A DNA stretch of 64,000 bases from Erwinia pyrifoliae DSM 12163. Its GTDB lineage: Bacteria > Pseudomonadota > Gammaproteobacteria > Enterobacterales > Enterobacteriaceae. The notes under the pieces were generated by a model. The model was given only the letters and a program-made list of their open reading frames with translations. It did not search any database and was not told where the DNA came from. Positions 42,552-54,051 of the stretch are shown here, in pieces (position 1 is the first letter of the stretch; the number at the start of each line of letters is the position of its first letter). The stretch covers positions 555,828-619,827 of the forward strand of contig NC_017390.1 in assembly GCF_000026985.1 (NCBI RefSeq), in the 5' to 3' direction. Both the position numbers and the translations under genes were made by a program.

Positions 42552-44486
42552 TTATGACCTGACGCTGAAGACCTTTACCAGTTCGTTGAGGTGATGCCCC
42601 TTGCAGTTCAGCTCCTGTGCCGTCATTTCGGAATCGGCGACTCGCTGGCTGTTTTGCTGCGATGCCTGACCGATTTGTGCCATTGCCTGACTCACTTGAC
42701 CGATACCGCTGGACTGCTCCTGCGATGCGATGTTGATATCCCCCATCAACGCTTTCACCTGTTCAATGCGGGCGGTGATATTATCCATCGCCTGTCGCGT
42801 CTGCCCCGACAGCTGTTGCCCCTGCACCACTTTTTCCAGCGAGTCGGCGATCAGCCGATCGATCTCTTTAGCCGCTTGCGCGCTGCGCTGCGATAAGGCT
42901 CTCACTTCTCCGGCGACGACGGCAAAGCCTTTGCCCTGTTCCCCGGCGCGGGCTGCTTCAACCGCCGCGTTCAGTGCGAGGATATTGGTCTGGAAGGCAA
43001 TAGATTCGATCACTTGCGTAATATCGGCAATGCTCTGCGCAGCAGAGTTAATATCCGACATCGTGGCGGCTGAGCGACCAACGGTTTCATTGCCCTGGCT
43101 GACGGCTTCAGCAGCTTCACCGACCAGCTTCAGAGCTTGCATGACGTTGTGCGCATTCTGTTCTACCGTGGCGCCCAGCAGCTCCATGTTGGCACAGGTT
43201 TCCTCCATGCTGCTGGCCTGGCAGGTAATTTGCTCACTGATATCACTGCTGCTGCTGACGATCGCATCTGTACCGCCGGATATCTCATCGGCGGCGGTAC
43301 GCACCTGGGCGACCACCTGCTGCAGGCCGTCACCTATTCCGTTAATCGCGACAATCAGCTGACCGATCTCATCCTGGCGCCGGGTTTCCAGCGTGGCCAG
43401 CAGGTTGCCAGCCGCATACTGCTGCGCCAGGTTAATCACCCTGTGCAGGGGGTGGCTCAGCCAGCGTTGGATCGCCCAGATGAACAGCCCGGCAAACATC
43501 ACCACCAGCGCGGCGCCGATCAGCAGAAACATATTGCGCGTATGCTTCACCGGGGCCAGCAGGCTGCTCTTGTTAACCTCGCCAACCACCACCCAGCTCC
43601 ATTCGGGCAGATAGTGCCAGGTGAGCATCTTCGCTTCACCTGTGTCATCAACGCATTCAAGCGTACCTTGTGGCTGACTGTGTATCTGCTGCTGCGCCTC
43701 CAGCGGCAGGCCCGGCAGCTGACCTTCCCGGCTCGGATGAAGCAGATACTGACCGCGATCGGGGCCAGCAGTGCTATTCAGCACGTAGAAAGAGCCACTG
43801 TCGCCGAGATGTTTTGCCAGCACTTTCTCACGGATCGCGGCATACTGTTTGCTGATATCTATGCCGATAAACTGAATCGCGATAATGCGGCCTGACTCAT
43901 CACGCAACGGTTGGTACTGGGTGATATAGGGTTTGCCAAACAGCAGGGCTATGCCCTGGAAAACCTTGCCCTTGTTTAGCGGCTCCCATGCCGGACTATG
44001 GTGATCCAGCCGGGTAGCGAGAGCGCGCTCGCCATTCTCTTTACGCAACGAGGTAGAAATACGCACAAACTCATCGCCGCTACGGACGAAAATTGTGGCA
44101 ATTGCCCCGGTGCGCTGCCGGAAATCATCGACCAGCGTATGATCGAGGTTCAGCTTACGCATGCCGGCGCGCAGCGCGGGTGTGGCAAGCGAGCCAACCT
44201 GAATGCTTTGAGACTCGTCCAGCGAAAAAGGTCCAGGCAGGTAGCTCTGGAACAGCCGGCTGTAGTTGATTACTTCCTCGCGCAGGGTGGTGTTAAACAT
44301 ACTGGCCATATCGCTAATATCGTCCGCCTGATTTTGCATATCGACTATGGCCAGGGCGCGCACCTGCTGTGCGGCATTATGACTCAGGGTTAGCGTTAAA
44401 ATTAAAAACAGCACCGCCACGCTGAACGAAGTCAGTACTGAAAGCTGGACGCCCAAGCTCCGTGTTTTGAGAAAGAAGCGCTTCAT
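42552..44486 (-). CDS. Methyl-accepting chemotaxis protein with Cache sensor
   Basis: A chemoreceptor of 644 residues. Membrane segment 1 (~12-35) is followed by a large periplasmic sensor of Cache_3-Cache_2 type (~36-310), segment 2 ([20 protein letters not shown]), a HAMP domain, then the methyl-accepting signalling domain with the invariant tip [34 protein letters not shown] (shown here only as its key phrase [14 protein letters not shown]). The C-terminus LVKVFSVRS lacks the NWETF-type CheR-tethering pentapeptide. The ATG at 44486 has AAGG upstream. The ligand is unknown. It sits between bsmA and yjfP, a slot with different genes in E. coli. Confidence 0.93.
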   Translation of the reverse strand: MKRFFLKTRSLGVQLSVLTSFSVAVLFLILTLTLSHNAAQQVRALAIVDMQNQADDISDMASMFNTTLREEVINYSRLFQSYLPGPFSLDESQSIQVGSLATPALRAGMRKLNLDHTLVDDFRQRTGAIATIFVRSGDEFVRISTSLRKENGERALATRLDHHSPAWEPLNKGKVFQGIALLFGKPYITQYQPLRDESGRIIAIQFIGIDISKQYAAIREKVLAKHLGDSGSFYVLNSTAGPDRGQYLLHPSREGQLPGLPLEAQQQIHSQPQGTLECVDDTGEAKMLTWHYLPEWSWVVVGEVNKSSLLAPVKHTRNMFLLIGAALVVMFAGLFIWAIQRWLSHPLHRVINLAQQYAAGNLLATLETRRQDEIGQLIVAINGIGDGLQQVVAQVRTAADEISGGTDAIVSSSSDISEQITCQASSMEETCANMELLGATVEQNAHNVMQALKLVGEAAEAVSQGNETVGRSAATMSDINSAAQSIADITQVIESIAFQTNILALNAAVEAARAGEQGKGFAVVAGEVRALSQRSAQAAKEIDRLIADSLEKVVQGQQLSGQTRQAMDNITARIEQVKALMGDINIASQEQSSGIGQVSQAMAQIGQASQQNSQRVADSEMTAQELNCKGHHLNELVKVFSVRS

Positions 44487-44679
44487 TGTTATGCCTTGTA
44501 TCATTTGAGGGAATGCGCGGATTATACGGCAGGTAATTATAATATTCTCTTTAAAATTAAAGGCTTATTCCTAGTGTTTTTTCCTGGGGCTGATGCTTAG
44601 CTGCGTTTGCTTCGTACGTTAATAACGCCATCCGGCCCGCTTTGGCGGCGGGAAGCGCTGAATATCAACAGGAGATATC

Positions 44680-45441
44680 ATGATTGAGCTGAATACTGAA
44701 CGTTTCGCAGAGATCGAATGTTTACATGCTTTCCCTTCCGGTAAACGGCATCAGGCGTTACCCACCGTGCTGTTTTATCATGGCTACAGCTCGTCGAAAG
44801 AGGTGTACGCCTACTTTGCCGTGGCGCTGGCGCAGGCGGGATATCGCGCCGTGCTGCCGGATGCCGATATGCACGGTGCGCGTTATGACGGTGATGACCA
44901 GCGGCGGCTAACGCGCTTCTGGGACATTCTGCGCACCAATATTGATGAGCTGCCACAGATTGAGCGGGCGCTGCGCCAGCATCAGCTGGTGGATGGTGCA
45001 CGTTTGGCGGTGGCGGGAGCCTCAATGGGCGGAATGACCGCGCTGGGTGCGCTGGCGCGCTATCCACAGCTACACAGCTGCGCCTGCCTGATGGGTTCCG
45101 GTTATTACCGCCAGCTGGCGTCCACGTTGTTCCCGCCGCTGGTGGCCGATCGTGCTGAACAGGAAAAACAGCTGGCGGAGTATGACGTGAGTCATCAGCT
45201 GGCGCGTTTCGCCAACCGCCCCCTGCTGATATGGCACGGCGATGCCGATGAAGTGGTGCCCGTCGCCGAAAGCGTGCGTTTAGAGCAGGCCTTGCGCCGC
45301 AGCGGCCTGGATCGCAATCTGACATACCTGATCGAAAAAGGCGTGGGGCACCGTATCACTCCTCCGGCGCTGTCGGCATTGACCGGTTTTTTCGCACATC
45401 ACCTGCCATTATCCGCTGGTGATGGAAAAGCCACCAGATAG
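44680..45441 (+). CDS. yjfP: Alpha/beta-hydrolase esterase YjfP
   Basis: A 253-residue carboxylesterase-like hydrolase. The oxyanion region is VLFYHGYSSSKEVY. The nucleophile elbow is GASMGGMTALG (Ser of GxSxG), and the acid and His lie in LLIWHGDADEVVP and GVGHRITPPAL. Length and sequence match E. coli YjfP, which hydrolyses short p-nitrophenyl esters; the natural substrate is not known. It has its own ribosome site (CAGGAGAT) and precedes the rpsF operon. Confidence 0.93.
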   Translation: MIELNTERFAEIECLHAFPSGKRHQALPTVLFYHGYSSSKEVYAYFAVALAQAGYRAVLPDADMHGARYDGDDQRRLTRFWDILRTNIDELPQIERALRQHQLVDGARLAVAGASMGGMTALGALARYPQLHSCACLMGSGYYRQLASTLFPPLVADRAEQEKQLAEYDVSHQLARFANRPLLIWHGDADEVVPVAESVRLEQALRRSGLDRNLTYLIEKGVGHRITPPALSALTGFFAHHLPLSAGDGKATR

Positions 45442-45608
45442 TGTAGAGGTGACTCATGGCGCTCCTTTTTCGCCAGAGGCGATCTTTACCTTGTGTTTCC
45501 GCCGTCTCGCCAGTATGATTACGCGTCAATTTTTCAGCCGTACACAAACAACGTTCCTTGCTTCCATGGGCCACGGCTGACCCTGACAGGAGGCTGAATA
45601 ATCCGTAA

Positions 45609-46016
<408 letters not shown>

Positions 46017-46021
46017 TTTCC

Positions 46022-46571
<550 letters not shown>

Positions 46572-46597
46572 CGGCAACTGTCCATTAACGACTTTAA

Positions 46598-47062
<465 letters not shown>

Positions 47063-47080
47063 TCGCTAAAGCCCGATACC

Positions 47081-47112
47081 AAACGCCGACCTCAGGGTCG
47101 GCGTTTTTGTTT
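47081..47112 (+). terminator. rpsF-rplI operon terminator
   Basis: AAACGCCGACC (47081-47091) and GGTCGGCGTTT (47096-47106) form an 11-base-pair stem with loop TCAG and a T-rich tail. It also abuts the end of the convergent ytfB. Confidence 0.9.
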
Positions 47113-47661
47113 CTATGGTGCCTGAATAAAGCTGCCATCCGGCTGGCGGGTAAACAGTATATTGCCGTTAGCACCCTCCAGCGTTAGTCCGGTCACCACT
47201 CCCTGCGTATTCTGACGTATTTTCACCGTCTGACCGCTGTGCAACGTGCTGAGAGGCTTGTCATTACCCTCTACCTGCGCCATGGCAAATACATCAGTAA
47301 CCGGCAGGTTATTGTCGCGAAAAAGCTGTGCCAGCGTCTGGCCGGAAGCAACGGTGTAATTCCGCCACTGGCCATCTGCATCAGACTGGGGGGCGAACGT
47401 TGAAGGTGAGCTATCAGTGAGCTGCGCCTGTAACGGGGCTTCGGTGGCGGCGGAGCCGCTGTGCAGCGGAGTGACCGGCTGCACGCTATGCTGCTTAGAG
47501 GGGTACGGCCACAAAAACGCCAGCAGCATCAACAGCGCAGCGGCAATAATGCCACGGCGATGCGGGGCGGGCAGGGGATCCATCCAGCTTACCCGGTCTG
47601 GCAGATGCCAGAGACGACTGGACCATGATGTGAAGTGCGAACCGGGCGATGCGTCTGGCAT
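47113..47661 (-). CDS. ytfB: OapA-family cell-division protein YtfB
   Basis: A single-pass inner-membrane protein of 182 residues with a short cytoplasmic N-terminus (DPLPAPHRRGI), one membrane segment (~36-53) and a C-terminal OapA/LysM-like peptidoglycan-binding domain (NYTVASGQTLAQLFRDNNLP to NILFTRQPDGSF). E. coli YtfB is linked to cell division and attaches to the septum. The start at 47661 has AGGAGGAG upstream; the frame opens at 47814 and ATG 47778 is an alternative, but those 39-51 extra residues look unconserved. Confidence 0.88.
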   Translation of the reverse strand: MPDASPGSHFTSWSSRLWHLPDRVSWMDPLPAPHRRGIIAAALLMLLAFLWPYPSKQHSVQPVTPLHSGSAATEAPLQAQLTDSSPSTFAPQSDADGQWRNYTVASGQTLAQLFRDNNLPVTDVFAMAQVEGNDKPLSTLHSGQTVKIRQNTQGVVTGLTLEGANGNILFTRQPDGSFIQAP

Positions 47662-47986
47662 TATGGTCTCCTCCTGGCGCGAAAATCGCGCGAACGGTGA
47701 GCTTTGCGCAAGCCATTTTTTAATATGGCTGGCAACAAGCGGCGGGCTTCTCCTTGGCCTGCGGGCTATTTGGCCCATTTTTACCTCTGATAGTTTGTAG
47801 CTTAGCAGACTCACGGTGACCTGATGTTATCCGTAGCCGTCCGGTAGCCGTTCTGCGGCTGGAAAACAGGAAAGGTATTGTTTCCGTTTCACCGTGAAAA
47901 GTCACCAGGGGAATATGGGATTTTACGCCCGTTGTCTGCGCTGTTATGCTTCGTCCTCGGTTTTATCAATGATGAAAGGAAAATCC

Positions 47987-48607
47987 ATGACAACCCCTTC
48001 TTTTGACAGCGTTGAAGCGCAAGCAAGTTACGGTATCGGTTTACAGGTTGGTCAGCAGCTGCAGGAATCGGGTCTGCAGGGTTTGCAGCCTGAAGCTCTG
48101 CTGGCAGGTCTGCGCGATGCGCTGGAAGGGAATGCCCCGGCGGTGCCTGTAGATGTCGTTCACCGCGCACTGCGTGAAGTGCACGAACGCGCCGAAGTCG
48201 TTCGTCAGGAGCGTCAGCAGGCTCTGGCAGTGGAAGGCCAGACGTTCCTGGAAGAGAACGCGAAGCGTGATGGCGTCAACAGCACAGAAACCGGGCTGCA
48301 GTTTAGCGTACTGACTCAGGGGGAAGGCCCCATCCCATCTCGCCAGGATCGTGTGCGTGTGCACTACACCGGTAAACTGATCGACGGCAGCGTGTTTGAC
48401 AGCTCCGTGCAGCGCGGCGAACCGGCTGAATTTCCGGTCAGCGGCGTGATCCCTGGCTGGATTGAAGCATTGACCCTGATGCCGGTCGGTTCTAGGTGGC
48501 AACTGGTGATCCCACATAACCTTGCTTACGGCGAACGTGGTGCCGGAGCTTCTATCCCGCCTTTCAGTACCCTGGTGTTTGAAGTCGAGCTGCTGGAAAT
48601 CCTGTAA
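47987..48607 (+). CDS. fklB: FKBP-type peptidyl-prolyl isomerase FklB (FKBP22)
   Basis: Prolyl cis-trans isomerase and chaperone, 206 residues. The N-terminal helical dimerisation domain starts [20 protein letters not shown]. The C-terminal FKBP domain has [28 protein letters not shown] and [18 protein letters not shown]. The ATG at 47987 with AAGGA upstream gives the E. coli length. It is the last backbone gene before the AT-rich insert. Confidence 0.97.
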   Translation: MTTPSFDSVEAQASYGIGLQVGQQLQESGLQGLQPEALLAGLRDALEGNAPAVPVDVVHRALREVHERAEVVRQERQQALAVEGQTFLEENAKRDGVNSTETGLQFSVLTQGEGPIPSRQDRVRVHYTGKLIDGSVFDSSVQRGEPAEFPVSGVIPGWIEALTLMPVGSRWQLVIPHNLAYGERGAGASIPPFSTLVFEVELLEIL

Positions 48608-48732
48608 GTTTGCCGGCATTCCGATAGTGTGATAGCGAGCGCCCACATGAGTTCCCGCACAACCTTACTTCGTAAGGATTCCGGATGCTGAATTCTTAGT
48701 CCCGGATCTCAAAAGGTGTATGGAACTCAAAT

Positions 48733-48756
48733 GGGTGCCCTTTCAAAGGGGCACCC
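48733..48756. terminator. Hairpin between fklB and the effector-like gene
   Basis: GGGTGCCC(TTT) pairs with (AAA)GGGGCACCC with one extra base, between two convergent genes. It may end both transcripts, but no T run is adjacent. Confidence 0.4.
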
Positions 48757-48817
48757 GGCAATCGAACGGAAAATTCCACCATTCAGGCGGTTAACCTTTG
48801 GGAAATGAGCGTGTTTT

Positions 48818-51800
48818 CTACATTTCGATAATATCTTTACCTATAGATAAATTTTTCAATTTATCTGTCTTTTCCAAAGAGAGAATCCCTTGATAAGGGT
48901 CTCTGAAGTAGAATTCATGTGTATCTGCTTTTGTAATGATGCAAAAGTGTCCATCAATATTGACTATTCCTGTCCACCTGTCCTCACGCATTTTATCTTG
49001 TATATATTTTGCGGGGTCTTCAATACGTAAATATTTATTGCTAACGCCTGATTCGCTCATTATTTCAGATAATGTTAAAGAAAAAGCGCCATCGGTACTA
49101 TCTTTGTTTAAACTCATAAAATGTTTGATAACGCTTTCATCTATATTTCTTACCTTTTTTAGATCTTTTGCAATCATTGTTATGCATGCAAACCCACAAG
49201 ATTTAATTGTTCCTTGTTTCATAACGTGTAAATCGTATGGGTAGTGCGTATAAACCATTTCAGTTTTGTATTTATTTGGAGCGATAAGGATGTTTTTAGA
49301 GGTTTTAAAATTGATAGGTACAACATCAAATAATACGTCAGAATTTTTTAATCCACCGGGCTTATCATCTGGGTAATAGACAGACCTTTCTGAATCTGAC
49401 GTTTTTATCGTTACTTTATTTATACTAAAAAATTCATGCTTGTGGTCTGATTGCGATTTTTTCATATCGAACAGTAATCCGTCGTCGATAGGATCAAAAT
49501 GTTCAAGGATATTTTTCGTCAACGTTTTTGTCGGATCAATGTCGAAAGTTGTAGAGTAGCCATCTGTACAAGATACTGTTACACTTGCTTGTTCACTTGG
49601 GAAATAATTAAGCTGCCCCGGAAATCCTGGTGCTGTCTCTGCCGCTGACCATCTGTTTTTCGTGAATTCAACTCTTATTTTTTCTTTTCCTACAGGAATG
49701 GAGTAACCCGTATCGCTTTTTGATAAGCTTACCCATCCATTTTTTACTTTAATATACATGTTGCCACTACCATCTTTCCTTATACCCATTGAGTTCTGAG
49801 GGGATAAGTCCCCGGGTTTAAAGTCGGTACGAATTATATCTTTGCTTATTATATCCTCTAATGCTTTGGTGTTCTTGATTTTACGGGCACCCTGTCTGTT
49901 TAATCTTTGGTCAGTATGAGCTGGGGCTTTAGGCGTTAACACATCTTTATTTGTTGCACTGCTTAATAATGCATCGTTTTCAAACTTATTTTTACCAAAT
50001 GATAGTTTCATCCCGAGACTTTCACTCTCAGAGATATGAATGATGCCCCCTTCATCGGTTAACGTCATTTTGTAAAATTCATTGTTGACTTTTATATATG
50101 ATTCTCCATCTACAGTCCACCTCACTCCATGGTGGTCGGGTGCAGAAAGTTTGCTGACATCAATGTTCTGTATATGTTTATAATCGCTTAAAAATGACTC
50201 AACATTTTTAGAGATATGAGCAGAAGTCGGCTTTTCAAACAACCAACGATCACCATCCCATTCTACCGCATATCCCTTTTTGTCTGGATTTTTAATATCG
50301 TAAATTTCATATAATATACCCTTTCCTTTATGCTCAACATTTCTTACTGGAACCAGCTCACCGTTAATTTCAATATACCTACCCCAGGGGTAATGCCCTG
50401 CATCACCCACTTTTTCCTGATGGTATATTTTACCGTTGCCATAGTATGGCTCATTATTGTTGCTCCTGGGTACATAGTAAAAACCATCCTCCTTGTGCGT
50501 TTTTATTGCTGAAACTATTTCTTTTTGTTCATTGTTAAATACCTGATGTCCATTGTGCACATTCAAATGCCAATTTCTGGACAGCGGCTCCATATATACA
50601 GGGATATTTTCTCTAATTCCAGATTCTTTTTTTATTACTATCTCGAATTTTCCTACACTATTCTGGTTAAGCTCATAATAATCACCATATAGATTAATTT
50701 GTTTTTTCCCCTCTCGAGTCTGAACGTTAAGTCCGGTGGAATCAAATGTATCTGCATATCGCCATCTCAGATCGTTATTGACAATGACTTTTTTCTGTAG
50801 CAATCCCTGATTTACGGCATTGGGATGGTAGGTGATGAACTCATTGTCGATCCCCGTAGATTTAAGGTAAATAACTCTACCATTGTCATTGATTGAACCT
50901 TTTAACTGATTCAACTCCAGCAGGACTTCCGTTCTTATACCGGTCTGAGAATTCCTGGTATAAAAAGCTGCTCGTGACTGTGCCGGTAAGGCGTTAAAAA
51001 GCTCGTGAGGTTTTACTTTACCGGAGCTACTACCTCGCTTAAATATCTGTCCATCGGCATTAAGCGATGTTCCCATATCCGCAATAAATAGATTACTGAA
51101 CCTTTGAGCGCAAATTTTATCGCCTAGATCACTGTAATGTTTCTCGCGCAATTTATTGGCTATTAAACGCGCTATAAATGATTTCAGCCCGAGTGTTATA
51201 ATGTCAGCAGAAATATTTAGCCCTTCAGCAAGCCCTTGGGTTTCAGGAGAGGGGCGACCATCTTTATTATCATAAATCGTGCGAAACGGATTTTCAGCGC
51301 GTTGGGCATACAATAAAAAAGTCTTACCAACACTCTCTCCATTGGAGTTATATATTTCTTCCTCAAACGCGCAAGTTCCCTTTATATGTCCCATTATCCG
51401 TTCGTCTTGCGCGCTTTGCGCTTCACGTATTATGCGGCTTTTTTTTGGAGTAACATGCAAGTGGGCAATGTATATCGGTGCCCCGGCAGCCTCAGACCGC
51501 AGCGAGAATTCAAAATCATTAGCGTCATCCGCTGACAGTTGCCCGTTTGACACAACTTGCTCAGTTATGGCGGAAATCAGCTTATCCTTCTTCTGTTCAC
51601 TGTTAATCATACAGCTGTCATTCTCTATAACCTGAATAACACCTTCATTACCATTAAATATCGGCGCGGCGTACGCCCCTGGTATCAGAGAAGGATATTT
51701 CCCTGCTTCTACTGCGGAAGGAGCTTGGTTTTTATTTACCTTAGCCAGAGTCGATTGTTCAATCCCAGATGGGTGACTCTGGGGACGGGGGAGTACATTT

Positions 51801-52123
51801 TTGCCGCTGGCTGATATCATTTGCTCCTCGGGCAAACATGACTCAGATATGGGTAATGTAATATTATCAAGCAGAAGCATAAACTGAATGAGTGTTAACA
51901 CCTTTCCTGGTGGAGAAGTTTGCTGGGATGGTATTCGGTGCTTTTCGTCCGGTGAATTGATGGCTTCGGTAATATACGCCCCAAATTGACGTATTGGATT
52001 TGGAGTGGATGAGTTGTTTGAGTTGTCAGCCCGCACACACGTAACGGATTTACCGATTTTTCTGTGATGATAATTCTGATTATTGCCAATTGATTTCCTG
52101 TAATTAGCTATCGTTTCTAACAT
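48818..52123 (-). CDS. Large effector/toxin-like protein with C39-like peptidase
   Basis: A 1101-residue protein I do not recognise as a named family. No signal peptide; the first ~140 residues are rich in Ser, Asn and Pro, as in many type III effectors. Residues ~200-400 hold a mixed, partly helical domain. From ~470 to ~830 four or more similar blocks recur, each with a YIKV-N-x-Y/W core and a closing RW or NW. The C-terminus (~955-1095) has the C39 peptidase pattern: Gln970, Cys976 (KSCGFAC), His1059 (DGHFCII) and Asp1075 (FRDPYQG). The gene is AT-rich with codons unlike its neighbours, and stands alone between fklB and a truncated cpdB, so it was acquired. A secreted protease toxin is an inference. 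Confidence 0.7.
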   Translation of the reverse strand: MLETIANYRKSIGNNQNYHHRKIGKSVTCVRADNSNNSSTPNPIRQFGAYITEAINSPDEKHRIPSQQTSPPGKVLTLIQFMLLLDNITLPISESCLPEEQMISASGKNVLPRPQSHPSGIEQSTLAKVNKNQAPSAVEAGKYPSLIPGAYAAPIFNGNEGVIQVIENDSCMINSEQKKDKLISAITEQVVSNGQLSADDANDFEFSLRSEAAGAPIYIAHLHVTPKKSRIIREAQSAQDERIMGHIKGTCAFEEEIYNSNGESVGKTFLLYAQRAENPFRTIYDNKDGRPSPETQGLAEGLNISADIITLGLKSFIARLIANKLREKHYSDLGDKICAQRFSNLFIADMGTSLNADGQIFKRGSSSGKVKPHELFNALPAQSRAAFYTRNSQTGIRTEVLLELNQLKGSINDNGRVIYLKSTGIDNEFITYHPNAVNQGLLQKKVIVNNDLRWRYADTFDSTGLNVQTREGKKQINLYGDYYELNQNSVGKFEIVIKKESGIRENIPVYMEPLSRNWHLNVHNGHQVFNNEQKEIVSAIKTHKEDGFYYVPRSNNNEPYYGNGKIYHQEKVGDAGHYPWGRYIEINGELVPVRNVEHKGKGILYEIYDIKNPDKKGYAVEWDGDRWLFEKPTSAHISKNVESFLSDYKHIQNIDVSKLSAPDHHGVRWTVDGESYIKVNNEFYKMTLTDEGGIIHISESESLGMKLSFGKNKFENDALLSSATNKDVLTPKAPAHTDQRLNRQGARKIKNTKALEDIISKDIIRTDFKPGDLSPQNSMGIRKDGSGNMYIKVKNGWVSLSKSDTGYSIPVGKEKIRVEFTKNRWSAAETAPGFPGQLNYFPSEQASVTVSCTDGYSTTFDIDPTKTLTKNILEHFDPIDDGLLFDMKKSQSDHKHEFFSINKVTIKTSDSERSVYYPDDKPGGLKNSDVLFDVVPINFKTSKNILIAPNKYKTEMVYTHYPYDLHVMKQGTIKSCGFACITMIAKDLKKVRNIDESVIKHFMSLNKDSTDGAFSLTLSEIMSESGVSNKYLRIEDPAKYIQDKMREDRWTGIVNIDGHFCIITKADTHEFYFRDPYQGILSLEKTDKLKNLSIGKDIIEM

Positions 52124-52323
52124 GTCGTCTTTCCCTTTTGGTTTAAAAATGCTTAATTATATTTTTTACTCGTATGGTCAGTATGGAATATTGATCCCAG
52201 TTTTTTCTTATTTTTTTAAGGTGCAATAGGCTGCAAGATTCCGGTGAAGCTGGGCTTTATATTGAATAAAGTTGAGTCAGATCGCCGATCGAATACTTCT
52301 CTTTATTACTTATTTATTATCAA

Positions 52324-52536
52324 TTAACACGATGCTGATTGCCTGCCGGTGCGTCCTTTTATCGGTAAAGTCGTACGCACCAGGCGATAATCATTTGTGG
52401 ACCGATCTTTCTTTGTATCAAAATCCATCATATTACAGTGCCAGTCAGTGGTTTCCAGAATACGGAAATCGACGGTGGCTGCATGCAGCGTGTGACTCAC
52501 CAGCAGTGCGCCCAACGTAAGGCAGGATTTGAACAT
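52324..52536 (-). pseudogene. cpdB: cpdB 5' stub
   Basis: CpdB is the periplasmic 2',3'-cyclic-nucleotide phosphodiesterase/3'-nucleotidase, ~647 residues. Only the beginning is left: signal peptide (MFKSCLTLGALLVSHTLHAA), then TVDFRILETTDWHCNMMDFD and about 15 further codons, diverging near LVRTT. The stub ends at a stop after 70 codons. It retains its AGGGAG ribosome site and its divergent position next to cysQ. The lost part coincides with the edge of the AT-rich insert to the left. Confidence 0.82.
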
Positions 52537-52774
52537 GTTTTCTCCCTTAAACGTTCTTCGATAAACTTCTGTAACTATCGCAGAGTATGGTGAAACGTTG
52601 TCTAATGGTCACTGATAAATGTGGCGCGGCACGCATAATTCAGTCATAACGTGTGCTTACATTGGATGCTATCCCACTAACTTTATGATTATTCAAAAAA
52701 TGGCAGTATACCGTGCTCCGCTATCACAGGTGCGTTATGCTGATGAAAACACCAGAATATTCAGGAGGTGGACC

Positions 52775-53515
52775 GTGTTAGAAAAAATTTGCCAGCTGGC
52801 GCGTGAAGCAGGTGATGCCATTATGCAGGTGTATGACGGACAGGCTCCACTGGATGTGGCGCAGAAGCCCGATGACTCACCGGTGACTGCCGCAGACATG
52901 GCGGCGCACAAGGTGATTGTCGCCGGACTACAGGCGTTAACCCCCACCATCCCGGTTTTGTCTGAAGAAGCGCCGCAGAGCTGGGAGATACGCCAGCACT
53001 GGCAGCAATACTGGCTGGTGGATCCGCTCGACGGCACCAAAGAGTTTATCAAACGTAACGGGGAGTTTACGGTCAATATCGCGCTGATCAAAGCGGGAAA
53101 AACGGTACTGGGAGTGGTCTATGCGCCGGTACTGGCGGTGATGTATTGCGCTGCCGAAGGCAAAGCCTGGAAGGAAGAGGGTGGCCATAAAATCAGGATT
53201 CAGGTGCAGGATGCGCGCCCGCCGCTGGTGGTAGTCAGTCGTTCACATGCCGACAGCGAACTGGAAGATTACCTCAAGCAACTCGGCGACCATCAGACCA
53301 CCGCGATTGGCTCCTCGCTGAAGTTCTGCCTGGTGGCAGAGGGGAAAGCACAGCTCTATCCGCGCTTCGGGCCTACCAATATCTGGGATACCGGTGCAGG
53401 CCACGCGGTGGCGGCGGCGGCGGGTGCGCACGTTAATGACTGGCAGGGTAAACCCCTTGATTATGCCCCGCGCGAATCATTCCTCAATCCGGGGTTTCGC
53501 GTATCCATTTTTTGA
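52775..53515 (+). CDS. cysQ: 3'(2'),5'-bisphosphate nucleotidase CysQ
   Basis: Hydrolyses 3'-phosphoadenosine 5'-phosphate, keeping PAP low during sulfate assimilation; 246 residues of the inositol-monophosphatase fold. Metal-binding motifs are [17 protein letters not shown] and [19 protein letters not shown]. Start is GTG 52775 behind a strong AGGAGGTGG site, matching [20 protein letters not shown]; the frame from 52619 is not conserved. It is divergent from the cpdB stub. Confidence 0.96.
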   Translation: MLEKICQLAREAGDAIMQVYDGQAPLDVAQKPDDSPVTAADMAAHKVIVAGLQALTPTIPVLSEEAPQSWEIRQHWQQYWLVDPLDGTKEFIKRNGEFTVNIALIKAGKTVLGVVYAPVLAVMYCAAEGKAWKEEGGHKIRIQVQDARPPLVVVSRSHADSELEDYLKQLGDHQTTAIGSSLKFCLVAEGKAQLYPRFGPTNIWDTGAGHAVAAAAGAHVNDWQGKPLDYAPRESFLNPGFRVSIF

Positions 53516-54051
53516 CCTTGCAAGCTGGCATTGGGGTGGGCGACAAAAAGGTTCGCCCGCCGGGCGAATAACACCTATCGGCTTAGCGACGCTTCCGTAC
53601 CCGACTTGCTCCTGTTAAGCGGCCAGCACGCGGACTCATCTGGCGCATCAGTTCGATGGAGCCGTTCCACCCACTGTTGCTTTTCGCTGTTGCCAGGATA
53701 TCCCTGAACGTTCAACTTCTTTATTTGTCATGCCAGCGCTGACCCGGGTTCAGAAGTGCCGTTGGTGGGTCATGCTAATGAAATAATCGGCGCGCATGAT
53801 GCTACCTGCCGCGTCGTTATGACATCTTTGTAATATGACGCACAAAACCTTATTTGTTGACTGTTTATACTGGTTAATAACGGCCATGTAACAGGGTGTT
53901 CTGTAATGATGTGTAAGAACAGTAAAAAAATTCAATTTTAAGAACATCGGGAGCGAACCATGTTCTATAGTCACTGTACTTTGCGTTTCATCAACTCGTG
54001 CCGCATTTGACGGCGAAGAGACGTCGTTAATTTTTCAGGAGTAGTAAGATA
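53516..54051. other. Spacer between cysQ and ytfK, no gene seen
   Basis: About 535 bases. In E. coli this interval holds ytfI and ytfJ; I cannot find either here. The last ~150 bases must contain the ytfK promoter. A PhoB site would be expected, since ytfK is PhoB-regulated in E. coli, but I could not place one convincingly. Confidence 0.35.

Noticed and set aside
44510-44560. Sigma-28 promoter for the 644-residue chemoreceptor
   Set aside because: A GCCG-containing -10-like string is present, but the TAAA element is about 19 bases away and the core has an insertion.
53394-53618. Frame overlapping the end of cysQ, examined for ytfJ remnants
   Set aside because: No similarity to YtfJ could be seen. 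It is the shifted frame of cysQ plus spacer.
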